DNA from: Zonotrichia leucophrys gambelii
Lineage: Eukaryota > Chordata > Aves > Passeriformes > Passerellidae
Assembly (NCBI RefSeq): GCF_028769735.1
Contig: NC_088169.1
Coordinates: forward strand, 40,276,729-40,340,728
Length of the DNA stretch: 64,000 bases
Reading direction: 5' to 3'
Positions within the stretch are counted from its first letter, which is position 1. Each line of letters begins with the position of its first letter. Of this stretch, positions 1 through 10,859 are shown in pieces. The notes beneath the pieces were generated by a model. The model did not search any database. It had not been told where the DNA came from and worked only from the letters and a program-made list of their open reading frames with translations. The position numbers and the translations under genes were made by a program.

Positions 1-3000
1 AAGACAGAGACACACATTTTTTAACAGAGAGGTACTGACCAAAGACTAGAGTACAAAAGGGTAATTTGCTTTCTCTTCAGTTCTCCAAGATAAACAGCAT
101 CATAGAAAGTATGCTTAAAAGAAAAGTTACCAGAATCCATACACAATGACTAAAATAATATAATCTAAACTACACAGAAGATTACATTAACTGAGTAAGT
201 GGTCTGTGTCACTGAGTGTTTATAGACTCAGAAAATGTGAACACCTAAACAGTCTTCTTTACAATACAGATATACAGACAGGAATTCTCAATACTTTATA
301 CCTTAACATTTTGGCATGTAACTCTAAGCCAAAAACCAAACTGGTAAGGGATATTAATATTATCTTTCTTCCAAGTATATACTTCAAAGTAGTATAATTA
401 ATATACGTAGAAAGCCACTGGAAGGGTCTTTAATCCAACAGTCTAGAAGAGCAAAAGTTTTAGTAGTGATTCTAGAGTTTTAGAGTGATTCTAAATTCAT
501 TGGTGCATCTGGATTTGGGACAGTACATGATGGCCAGGTTCATATGAGTTATTCAGGCACACAGCTCATTAAAACAGAGTCATGTCCAGCTAATCTGAGG
601 TTTGCAGCAGTAAGGATGTAACATTCTCCATTTATTCTCCAATAATACAAAACTCACAAAAAGTATTCAAAATGTTCTTTTTTTAGATACATTCTGTAGA
701 GGATGTCATATGATGTATGTGTAAGTGGATCACTCAGGATTGCTGCCAAGAAATAAACAGCAACCTGACACAAGGAGTAGGTTTTTTAAAAAAAGATCTT
801 ATCTTACTTAATAGTCCAGACACCTTTCAGGAAGAAAAGAAAATGCGAAATACCTGCTGAGATGAATGGAGTTCATCCATCAACAATTAGAGTTCAGAAG
901 TACAAAGAAGTTATCACAGCTTGGGTGATGCACATTATGATGGATGGTATGACCTTTATCATCTGTTTGGGCCACAAAACAGATAAAATCTCTCCTTTTT
1001 TTTTTTTTTTTAAATGAATATATTCAGGTACTGTAGCACCTAAACACCTTGGTGGCTCTCAAAAATGCCCAGACCTACCTACAGGTAGACAAAACACTAA
1101 CAGTAATCTACAGCATTGTAAAATGTGTTCCCTACATTACCAGTCAAAATATTTTGGGGATAACAGAGGATAAAAAAGAATACTTTTTGCCCCTAGGGCT
1201 GACTCCCACAGCAGGCAGAAGAGCCTGCTAAGGAGCACAGCTTGGCTGACTGCACACTGCCCTGGAATATCCATGAGCTGTGCTTCTCCAGCTTTCTCCT
1301 CGTCCATTTGTGGCCAGTTTGTCCTGCCATGGAACTGCTCCCAACATATATCCATGCAAGCACCATGCATAGACAAACACTTGTCTCAGCTAGGACTCCT
1401 TCTCAATACAGCCACACTAATATGTGAGGATGAACAGCCTATTTTGAACAACAAGTTCTGGATTAATTTATTACATTAAAGATCCAACTTCATAGCACAA
1501 AATTAGGTAACATGCAATTTATGAAATTCTACTCTTGATGTAAAAAATTACACATTTTACTGAATATTCAGGTTTCTTCCTAAACTAAGGTTCAATATAT
1601 TTGTATAATAGTTATTCTACATTTTACTAGAAAGACATATGAATGGATGTGACAATTATGTGCACTCTTTTTGAACCTAAACTATTACAACTTTAAAGCA
1701 AAAAAAACCCCATGCACTTAATATGCTGTAGCTAGTTACTGCAATTGAACTGTTTATCACAAATCTTAGATTATCCTTTCCTAAATATGTTGACAAAATT
1801 ATTTTAACTAAACTTCAAGAAAGAGATTAATAGAAGATAGACGTGATGCTGGGAATGTGAACAAGAATTAGAAGCATTTAAATATGAGAAACAAAACAAA
1901 ATACCTCACTGACTCATATACGGTACCTACATAAACCCACACCATTTTATGCAAAGCCTGTTACACTTAGGTAAAACAAAATCCATCCTAAAAACTTCTA
2001 CGAGGGAAAAGATGGGAGGAAATCATACCAGAACTATGCTCAGGGTAATAAACACTGCATTAATCAATCATTAAACACACTAACACCAAGACAGCGTGAA
2101 CAATGCAGAATTAACTGATATAAAATTACTGACATTCTTAAACCTGCACTACATTTGGAACTGTTGTTTACCAGATTGGTTCCTTCATTCAAGGCACAGA
2201 ACTCCCAATTCAGATTTGACATACAACCCTGAATGCAGTATCCCCATGTCTTGAAAGACAGCATTTACTTTACAAATACCTAAGAATCAGAACATTGTGC
2301 ATCGGTCAGCCAGAAATTACTCACCTGTCTTCCCTCTTGCCTGCGGAATGCAGCAAACACACACTTAATGTACTACCTGGAAGTCAAATCTCTTTCTCAA
2401 ACATGTAATGTAACTAATTTACATATTTTAATACACATCATCCACTATCTGCAGGTTTACTGTTTACAGAGAACCATTAATTGTGAACATCCTGAAATAA
2501 GCAGGACAAACTCCTCAAATCTTGAAAGAAAACACTAACCTTTAAATGCTTTTACAAGTTAAGACAAGGATAATGAATGCTTTCTAAAATGTGTGATTTA
2601 AATCCCTTAAAATTGAGAGGTATTTCCCAGAAAGAGTTTTTACAAGTGCAACAGGCTACAGTTGCTTGTAAATATTGTGTGTTGAATGACAGATCCTCAG
2701 AAATAACATAGATATGTTTATAAAAGGTACAAGACAGACTCAAAATTCTAATTACAACAGCTTTTATCTTCAGGTAGTATTCTTTGTTAAAACAGAAGCA
2801 ATCTTGTTTTGATTGCTGTTTAAATTCATAAATGGGGTCTCTAAGAGGCACCCATTTGTAGAACAGCTGCCCGAGGAATAGCATGAGATGCCCCATCCTT
2901 TCTGAGCTTCATGCTTACACTACACAACTGTCAGGTAACAGCAGACCTAGGAAATGTTTGCACCTTGAGCAGTATCAACAGAATGGGGTTCTTCCCATTT

Positions 3001-3261
3001 CTGAAATTCTGCTGGATCATTTTAAAATATTTTTAGCCCCCCCAAATCACTGCCACTTTGCAACTCTTCTATGCTACTTATGACTGTACAGATGAAACAA
3101 TTTCTAAAATCTACTAAACTGACAAAGTGTAAAATAGTTCACCTGCACTACCTCTCTTTAGCAGGGTCACTGGAGTGATTAAAGTAGTAGTCTTAAGAAT
3201 TTATGTATGCAACAATATTTGAATTAGATTCCAAAAGCCAATTCTTAAAACTAGAATTAAA
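1..3261. other. UBAC2 intron 4, left end: no gene seen
   Basis: AT-rich sequence without a convincing reading frame, RNA gene or UBAC2 exon on either strand. It holds a 16-T run at 996-1011. If UBAC2 exon 5 is near, it is beyond the left edge or was missed. Confidence 0.6.
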
Positions 3262-3265
3262 CAAA

Positions 3266-3341
3266 TTGTTGTGGTTGGAGTCTATCATCTCAAAGGTCTT
3301 TTCCAGCCTAAATTAATCTGTGATTCTATTATAATGTCAAT
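3266..3341 (+). repeat. CR1 LINE 3' tail fragment
   Basis: GGTTGGAGTCTATCATCTCA followed by AAGGTCTTTTCCAGCCTAAA and a diverged TGTGATTCTATTAT end matches the well-known 3' terminus of avian CR1 in the plus orientation. It is short, 5'-truncated and diverged, and lies about 500 bases before the GPR183 coding exon. Confidence 0.85.
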
Positions 3342-3804
3342 ATGGTAAGAGTGCTGAGAAAAAAAATGTTTCTCTAAACAAGTTAAAGCATCACAGTGTG
3401 AATTGTTAGGAACAAAAATTTCCTTAAAATTAACTAAAATACATTTAAAACACTTTGTCTGCTTGTCTGATCCTTTGGGACTTAATTTGATGCTTTATCA
3501 CATAGTTTTTTCAGACTCTTTTTTCCCCTCAAGGTGCTTTAAACAGTCCCCCAACTCCTGAGCATCTATAGACTTTACTTCCAAATATATTACATCCCTG
3601 GTTTACTACACTGTCCCCTGTCTGATTTTCTTTATTAGAGAGGCAACTGGGAACAAGACAGAGAAGCCAAAAGGAGGCATCTGTCTGTTTTCAGATAGAG
3701 TCTTGAAAAGTATTTCACAGCAATGAAGTTTCATTTCATTTTTTTTAGTCTTATTTTGCAACAGAGGCTGTCCATTGTTATGTAGAAGCAGTTTATCTAC
3801 ATTT

Positions 3805-3848
3805 CTTACAAAATGTTCCCTTTCGTTGTTTTCTTTCTCTCATGTTAG
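3805..3848 (+). promoter_or_regulatory. GPR183: Predicted splice acceptor before the GPR183 coding exon
   Basis: A pyrimidine-rich tract (TTCGTTGTTTTCTTTCTCTC, 3822-3841) is followed by ATGTTAG ending at 3848. This is a good U2-type acceptor 28 bases before the favoured start codon. GPR183 in other vertebrates has a separate 5' exon, so the coding exon probably begins at 3849. The partner donor was not identified. Confidence 0.6.
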
Positions 3849-3876
3849 GTCTACTGAGCTTCCTGCAACAACAGTG

Positions 3877-4953
3877 ATGGCAGAAATGGACCTTTTCACA
3901 GCCTCTGAGACCAACATTTCCACCTGTGACTTATATGAGCACAAAGACACAGCACGGATATTATTGTCTGTCTTCTACGGCTCCATCTTGATCCTTGGGG
4001 TGCTTGGAAACACCATTGCCCTCACCGTCATCTTTAAAAACAGAAAGAAGATCAACTCCACTACCCTGTATTCAACAAACCTCGTCTTCTCCGACCTGCT
4101 CTTCTGCATTGCCTTGCCAACCAGGATCGCCTACTACGGCATGGGCTTCCACTGGCCCTTTGGAGAGGCGCTGTGCCGAATCACGGCGCTCCTGTTCTAC
4201 GTCAACACCTATGCAGGCGTCAACTTCATGACGTGCCTGAGCATCGACCGCTTCTTCGCTGTCGTCCACCCCTTCCGATACAAGATCAGAAGGATTAAAT
4301 ATGCCAAGTGCATCTGTGTCTTTGTCTGGTTTCTTGTATTCAGTCAAACTTTCCCTTTACTTATACAATCCATGTCACAGAGAGAAAATGAAAGGACTAC
4401 ATGTATGGAATATCCAAACTTTGAGAAAATAGAACATCTACCATTTATACTTCTTGCTGCCTGTTTAATAGGGTACCTTATTCCTCTGGGGATTATTCTA
4501 TTTTGCTACACTCAAATCAGCTGCAAACTTTTTCAAACAGCCAAGGAAAATCCACTGACTGAAAAATCAGGGATAAACAAAAAAGCCATCAATACAATCA
4601 TATTTGTAATTATAGTGTTTATAATCTGCTTTACTCCTTATCATGTTGCAATCATACAACACATGATTAAGAAACTTCAGCGAGAACCCTTGTGCAGTGA
4701 AACAAAAATTTTCCAGAAGTCACTCCACTATACTGTATTTCTAATGAATTTTAACTGCTGCCTTGATCCTTTCATCTACTTCTTTGCATGCAAAGGATAC
4801 AAGAGAACTGTACTGAAAATACTGCGACGACAAGTGAGTGTATCAATTTCAAGTGCTGCCAGGTCACATCATGAAGAAAGCTCCCGTGACGCAGGAGAAA
4901 CGCAAATGACGGTACTTGCTAAATCCCCCAATGGAAAGCTACCTGAAAAATAA
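3877..4953 (+). CDS. GPR183: GPR183 (EBI2), oxysterol-sensing class A GPCR
   Basis: GPR183 is the receptor for 7alpha,25-dihydroxycholesterol, steering B cells, T cells and dendritic cells; it is a plasma-membrane Gi-coupled receptor. The 358-residue product (human 361) has seven membrane segments at about 28-52, 64-85, 98-124, 144-164, 188-211, 238-261 and 283-305. It has the C100-C176 pair, DRF at 124-126 in place of DRY, CFTPYH at 251-256 and DPFIY at 297-301. R83, Y108, Y112 and Y255 align with the human oxysterol-contact residues R87, Y112, Y116 and Y260. N13 is in an N-glycosylation motif. I chose ATG 3877 because an acceptor (polypyrimidine tract then TTAG, 3845-3848) lies just upstream and the context is GTGATGG. 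ATG 3886 (355 residues) is also possible. The frame is open up to ATG 3775, but that part is probably intron. The gene sits inside UBAC2 intron 4 on the opposite strand. Confidence 0.96.
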   Translation: MAEMDLFTASETNISTCDLYEHKDTARILLSVFYGSILILGVLGNTIALTVIFKNRKKINSTTLYSTNLVFSDLLFCIALPTRIAYYGMGFHWPFGEALCRITALLFYVNTYAGVNFMTCLSIDRFFAVVHPFRYKIRRIKYAKCICVFVWFLVFSQTFPLLIQSMSQRENERTTCMEYPNFEKIEHLPFILLAACLIGYLIPLGIILFCYTQISCKLFQTAKENPLTEKSGINKKAINTIIFVIIVFIICFTPYHVAIIQHMIKKLQREPLCSETKIFQKSLHYTVFLMNFNCCLDPFIYFFACKGYKRTVLKILRRQVSVSISSAARSHHEESSRDAGETQMTVLAKSPNGKLPEK

Positions 4954-5850
4954 ACTCTGTAGTACACCACAGTGAACCAAGACTATAAAGCCAGGGTCCA
5001 CAGCAAAAACTCTTAGTCCTCCCCTACAGCAGCTTAAGTAAACTTCTGTTTCTCATGATGTCAGAGAATCAAGGAGTAATGGACTGAAAAATATTTGTCA
5101 CAGGACAGCAGGAAAACTCAGCATTATAATCTTCTTGCTGTATCCTTTTGACTGATCTCTTATTTTTTCCAGGAAATATGCACCATTGAGGATGTTCAGA
5201 TTCCATGCTGCACATACATATGCCTGGATGTTACTAACTCAAACAGAGCCAAATCACAGTTAGGATTGAGCACAAACATAGCTTACAATTCAACCAACTA
5301 CAACCAGAACATCTGAAAATTTCAAGACCTCTAGCTGAGCTCCAATTACAGCAATGGTTTTGTTGGGCCAGTCACACAGACATAGGAAATAAAATTTTGA
5401 GATAAAATGGTCAACTTCTTTGCTCATTTGACTATGACAAGTTTATAGCTCTTTGGAGGTGAAACTACATTTTACAATATTTGGAGCACAAATGCCTTAT
5501 TGGACAATTCACATAGAAAACATTGTCAAATGTAACACATGAAAAGCTAATGAACTGTTTGGTTCTTCCCAACACTGAACATCTCCTGTATGTAAAATCA
5601 CTCATCTTCACAAGGTGTATTATCTCTTTACTCCTTTTCCTAAAGGAAAACTTTCCTTTTTAGTGTGTATTGTAAAAAGTCTCTCTCTACTCTGTTGTAT
5701 ATAGATTATTTATAAACATGAATTGAAGCAAGAGACTGTAATATGAAAACTGCACCATTTCAGTTAGAAGAACAGTGATACAGTGTTCTTCAGAACTTCT
5801 GCTGAAGTCAGTCATGGACATAAGACAAATGCTTTAGAAACCTGAATAAA
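4954..5850 (+). other. GPR183: GPR183 3' UTR with candidate poly(A) signals
   Basis: After the TAA at 4951-4953 the sequence is AT-rich and non-coding. AATAAA hexamers occur at 5388-5393 and 5845-5850, with another at 5948-5953. Any of these could end the transcript; sequence alone does not choose between them. Confidence 0.5.
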
Positions 5851-5959
5851 TGTTCATAGTTGAGATCATTCAAAAAGTAAATTAATGGATTAATTCTGAT
5901 GGTGTGAGATGGCTACCTCTCTTTAAGCACTGTTTACCTGAAAGATCAATAAATAAGAA

Positions 5960-7520
5960 CAGCAGAATTGGCTGGGAAAGAACAAGTTTTCCATCATGCT
6001 TTCAAACAGCATATCTGGGATCCCCTTAGGCATGCTGAAATTGCCTCAGGAAATAGACCAAATGACTTAAACACATCCTGCTGGAATCAGCTCAATACCA
6101 GCTGAGAATCCAGGATGTAAGCCCTGGGTTCCTGCTGATGTGCCCTTCCGTCACGTTTCATCTTCCTTCCCTACTTTATTCCTGGCCCTCTAACTTTTTC
6201 TTTAGTGTTCTATCTTATTACTATGCCTTCACTGGCCAACACAACTTGGTAACTCAACCAGGAGGTTGTGATGGAAAATTAAAGAGTGCCTGATAATCAT
6301 CAGTAAAGGCTATACCACATGTTAAAACAAATTTTATTTATTTCAGCTCTATCTTTCTGACATTGAGGTCGTATTGGAAGTCAAACAAACATATTACATT
6401 TGTCATCTTTGCAATTCCTTCCTTCCTCACATGCTGACCCCTGCCTACCTGCAAACACAGAAGGGCTGTACCTGACGAGCAGTACAAAAACATTAAATTA
6501 ACCATTAATATTTTATGGCAAAGAAACCACAAACCCTGTATATTTCATACCACTTAGACTGCCAAAATTGAGTTTCTAATTCTAAACTACTAATTCTCTC
6601 TTTCCTAAATATAAAAGACACTATGCAGCTTCAGAAAAGCAGTGTAAGAAGAATAACTTTTATCAGAAGTTCTACTTAATTCTGTATATTCTAGTGGTTC
6701 TGTTCTTGTCAGCTTTTTTAATAAACTATTTTAAAACATTATTTAAGAATGTGTTCCTACTGAATTAAGCAAATGGTAACCAGATAAAATCATAGACCAC
6801 TCATGAATACCTATAAGTGGTAGAAATAAAATATATGTATTGTTAACATCTCACTAGTACAAGCTTACTTTATTCTACCAATGTCTGGGCTTTTTGAATT
6901 TTTAGCATGCATTTCATCTAACTATGATTATAAAATCTTAATGACAAGAAGCCTTTTTTATATTTGTCTGTAAAATGTAACTTCAGTATGTATTAAAACA
7001 CCACATACAGCAGGTAACTACACTTTTCTAGGTAGTGTCTAGATGTCTACTGAACATCTTTCTCTACCCCATTTTCTCATATTAGCAATTTTGTTATTTT
7101 CAATATTGGATTTTGTTTCTAAATAACACCAGCATTCCCAAACAGCTAACACTACATCAAAATACTGCTCCAGCATGAGTCCAGTTAGATATAAGTCTGA
7201 GAAAAGCTACTTTTTTTCTCATTATTTAAATGTTTCTCAAATGAAGAAGAAACCAATAAAATAAAAACTTTTAAAAGCTAAGATAAGCTCAGTTTCCTGA
7301 CAAAAGTCCTGCGAGCACTGACATACAGATGGACAATGACAATTGACATCTCTGGCAGCTGATGCCACTGTTCGTCCTCACTCCTCGTCAGGATGCACTC
7401 ACAGCTCAAGCACACTTGTGTCAATGAGGAGACTTTTCTGTCATCTGCCAAAAGCAGCAGTGAGCTCACTTGGCTTGGGACACTGCACTGAGGCAAACCA
7501 TTTAGAAAGCATCTGTCCTG
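5960..7520. other. Gene-less stretch after GPR183
   Basis: AT-rich sequence with short spurious ORFs only. No repeat family was recognised. It is intronic for UBAC2 on the minus strand. Confidence 0.55.
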
Positions 7521-7620
7521 CTCCTTGTACCAGCTGTGGCATGGGGCTGGCAGCCATCCTCAGAGAGATGGTAACAATTTGCTGCATGGGAGCAAAGGAG
7601 AACAGTGAGAGTAAAAAGTT
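7521..7620 (-). repeat. Unclassified repeat copy shared with 56.05-56.14 kb
   Basis: Read on the minus strand, this segment aligns without gaps for close to 90 bases with 56051-56143 on the plus strand, with roughly three quarters of bases identical by eye. The best-conserved blocks are ATGGCTGCCAGC and CACAGCTGGTA. I do not recognise the family; an old interspersed repeat is the simplest reading. Confidence 0.55.
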
Positions 7621-7639
7621 ACAGATGTTCTCAACTGGT

Positions 7640-10015
7640 TTCCTCCATGATGCCCTTATCTAACTTGTGGCTTGAAGTAGTGTGAGCTTTGCAAGAAAAA
7701 AGAAGCTGTTTCTTTAGGGGAAGCTTTTCACACATTGTAAGCATTGGTCCTTTCTGTGTGAAAGGCTGGTAAATGGTCACATAGACCTGGGGCTCTTTCA
7801 TGCTTTTCACATACAAATAAAGTAACTGACAAGTAGCAATAGGTTTAAATGGCATGCTCCTTGTGAGGATCTGACAGGAGTATTTCAGAAAAACTGGGTC
7901 TCTATTTGGAGGGTGAAGTCTAGTCAGGATCCTGAAACACATGTTCTTGAAAAAAAACAACAAAATCTCTTTTATCTCTAAACTTTGGAGTGTCAGTTGC
8001 TAAGAGGACTCCAACTCTGTGGAGTCCCAGTTCTAGTACTAATACTGCATGTCCACTGCTGACAACTCTCTCAAAACCTACCTGGTAGGGAATGAGACAG
8101 AGCATATAGGAAACAAAAGTGATGATGGTGGCCAACTGGTACCTTTTAGCTGTCTCTAAGTCCAGAAAAGAAAGCTGGATAGACATCTACTGTCAAACAC
8201 ATGATCAAGTAAAGGTGCACCATGTGAAAAATCCCAAAACACGCACGCTTCCAGCAGAAGAGCATCTAGTACCTTCATCTTTTCTTTCTGAGAACACTGA
8301 GAACACAAAACTAAACAGTAATAGTGCAAGTACCCTCAGCTGCCTTGGACTCTAAGGTATTGAAGACTAACTGAAACTGTGGAGATAAAGAAGGCAGTCT
8401 TCTGTGGCTTACAGTCCCAGCAGAAGAGGACAGGTATGTCCCAGAGGATTGCTGTGTGCCTGTGTGGTCTGTGGTTCTGAAAGCTATATAGACGAGGAAA
8501 CTGTAAGCAGCATGGTCATCTAGCAAAAGACAGTGACAGCAACTGTCTGAAGTTGTAAACGTGCCACCACAAATAACACAATTCTTGAAAGTGGTGACTC
8601 CTCTTAAATCAGCAAACTCATTAGTGTAAAAAAAAAAAAAAAGGAAGGTTTTGAGCTTTTTTAAATAGATATTCCATTTAAGGAAATTTTGTTCTGAAAT
8701 TTAAAAGCTTTTACATAAGTAAGGAATGAAAAGACTCCAATAAACCAATGAGATAGCCTGCAACATAGGAAAAATAAATAGCATGCAGCTGAAGAGAAAG
8801 AGAAGAAAAGCTTTGCCTAATATGACCACTTCTGGAGGAACTGAAAAGCAGTGACATACTCTGTTCTTTCTGTCACCACGTCTGTGGTACAGAGCAGGGG
8901 AACAACTGGAGATAAACTAAGGTTTGTATTCAGCAGTCTCCCACTGTGCTGGCTCAATACAGAGCCAGTGTGTCAACAGACACACGAATTACTCGAAAAA
9001 CAACAAATTCATCTGAGTGCAATATTTCCTAATACACTCTTGGCTAATCTGCAGCCTGCAGACTAAGACTGTGGTACAAAATAAATACAAAAAACTCTGC
9101 CAAGCTGCAACCCTTCTCTGAAGAAAAATGGGAATTACTGTTTGTGTAGTAAATGCTAAGATATATTTCCTCAATTTTTTTTCCCCTTAGAATACTCCCT
9201 TGGCTTCCTGCAATGTCTAACTTTGGACTTCCTGAGGCAGATGTCTCATATTTGCACATGACAGCCCTCAATCAATGTTTTCTTCCATCAGCCTGTCTGG
9301 TCCCTTTTTGAACTCAAATAAAATATCTGCAACTGCAGCGTTCTGCAGCAAGAAGCTGCACAGAATAACTACCCATGGTGTCTGGAGCCATTTTTGTTCA
9401 CTTGTGACACCTGCTAGTTTCATCTGAAGTCCCTTGCTTCTTGTACCAGAAACGAATGAACACAGTGACTCCCTATTTACCCTGTCCACAGTACTTGTGA
9501 CTTTACAAACCTCCACCAAATCCCCTTCCTTCAAGTTATCTTGTCTCTTCTCCTGTAAACAGTCAGATAAAAGCTGTTCACCACTTCATTCAAGCTCTAA
9601 AAGAAGGAAAGAAGGCAAGTATAAATAAAGAATGGGAATCCAGTTGTGTTTGTGCTGTGTGGCAGAAGAGAACAGGGTATCTCTATACACATGAAATCAA
9701 CAGTATACTGATCTACTTTTCTTACCATATTTGCATAAAGGTTCTCTAAACTAGGATCTTGCCACATGACTGACAAATTTGGATAACCTTGCTCCAGGGC
9801 ACTAAATAAGGAAGAACTGGACTTCAATGGATTGGAAAAATGCACTCACATGAGCCGGCCAAATGCAGAACCAAGCTAGAATAACTCCACACAACAGTGG
9901 AGGCTGGGCATGACCTGGCTAGAAAGCAAACTGGCAAAAAATTCTGGGCTCCTGGTAGACAGGTTAAAGAAGAGCTAATAGTGTGACCTCATAAACAAAC
10001 ATGGCTGTGTTTAAA
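7640..10015. other. Gene-less stretch, origin unclear
   Basis: No gene was recognised. Minus-strand frames at 7631-7963 and 7920-8186 are open but match nothing I know. A 15-A run lies at 8628-8642. Part of it may belong to the same unclassified repeat as 7521-7620. Confidence 0.5.
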
Positions 10016-10029
10016 ACGAATTCTTTCCC

Positions 10030-10240
10030 TTCCATTTGGTACTTGTGAGATCATGCCTGGAATTCTGTACTAAGTCTTGGGTTTCCCAGTAGATGAAAGA
10101 TATTTGGCATATTGGAACAAGCCCAGCAGACTGGCACCAAAATTGTGGAAGGAGCTTGCAGCACATGTTACTGGAGAAGAGGCAGAGGGAACTGAGATGG
10201 TTCACACTGAGAGATGTTACTGCTATCTGCAATTGCCTAA
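10030..10240 (+). repeat. CR1 LINE fragment, left of an inserted LTR
   Basis: TACTTGTGAGATCATGCCTG, CACCAAAATTGTGGAAGGAG and AGAGGCAGAGGGAACTGAG follow the CR1 ORF2 3' region in plus orientation (the RT C-terminal part). The copy is diverged, with broken frames. It breaks off where the LTR begins and resumes after it. Confidence 0.75.
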
Positions 10241-10631
10241 TGGGGAGGCGCCACAGACATGTTTTATGAAAATCATTTCCTTAGGATTTTTTCTCCTGAG
10301 AAGCTGAGAGTCCTCAGAAACAAAATGTAAACAATGATTATCTGCTGCTGTGGAATGCAACAGGTGGATCTTTGATTGGTCCATGTTGGTTGTTTCTAAT
10401 TAATGGCCAATTACAGCCCAGCTGGCTGGGACTCTCTGAGAGTCAGGAGCTTTTGTTATCATTCCATTCTTCTTCCTTTACTTGTAAGCCTTCTGATGAA
10501 ATCCTTTTTTCTATTCTTTAGTATAGTTTTAATAATATATATATCATAAAATAATAAATTAGCCTTCTGAAACATGGAGTCAACATTCCCGTCTCTTCCC
10601 TCTTCATGGGACCCCTGCAAACACCACCACA
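10241..10631 (+). mobile_element. Solo LTR of an endogenous retrovirus (songbird type)
   Basis: The segment begins TGGGGAGGCGCCACAGACAT and ends ACCCCTGCAAACACCACCACA, so it has TG...CA ends. It includes CTGCTGTGGAATGCAACAGG, TAATTAATGGCCAATTACAG and an AATAAA at 10553-10558 after an AT-rich block. This resembles an LTR family I know as common in passerine genomes. No internal viral genes and no second LTR are present, so it is a solo LTR. I could not make out a target-site duplication. It interrupts a CR1 copy. Confidence 0.7.
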
Positions 10632-10649
10632 GGCAGGGATACAGAAAAT

Positions 10650-10850
10650 TGGCAACACCCACTAACAGGCAAAAATTGCATCAAGGACCAATTAAACATT
10701 AAGAAACATTTTTTTCATCATGAGGTTAGTCAGACATTAGGAAAGGTTAAACAGAAAGCCTTTGAAATATCTGTCCTTAGAGATACTCCAAACCTGATTT
10801 GACACAGCCATGCTGAAATTTGTACTTCCAGGGCTGAGCAACATAATCCC
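10650..10850 (+). repeat. CR1 LINE fragment, right of the LTR
   Basis: The CR1 copy resumes here: CAATTAAACATTAAGAAACA, TTTTTTCATCATGAGG and TAGAGATACTCCAAACCTGA, then GCTGAGCAACAT, correspond to the 3' part of CR1 in the plus orientation. It belongs with 10030-10240. Confidence 0.7.
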
Positions 10851-10859
10851 CAGTGGCTC

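Noticed and set aside
2320..2400. Possible small UBAC2 exon on the minus strand (acceptor-like CATTCCGCAG and donor CAG|GTGAGTAA)
   Set aside because: The enclosed 16 bases and flanks do not match the UBAC2 protein convincingly in any frame, and a stop interrupts the best one.
4072..4347. A 91-codon minus-strand ORF opposite GPR183
   Set aside because: It is the shadow of the GC-rich part of the GPR183 coding sequence, with no membrane segments or recognisable domain.
7920..8186. A minus-strand frame with TIITFVSYMLCLIPYQ, like TM6 of a class A GPCR, suggesting a third receptor or pseudogene beside GPR183
   Set aside because: Only this one short stretch is suggestive. I found no matching TM7 (N/DPxxY-type), TM3 (DRY-type) or other receptor motifs in neighbouring frames, so chance resemblance is more likely. 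A TBLASTX search against bird GPCRs would settle it.
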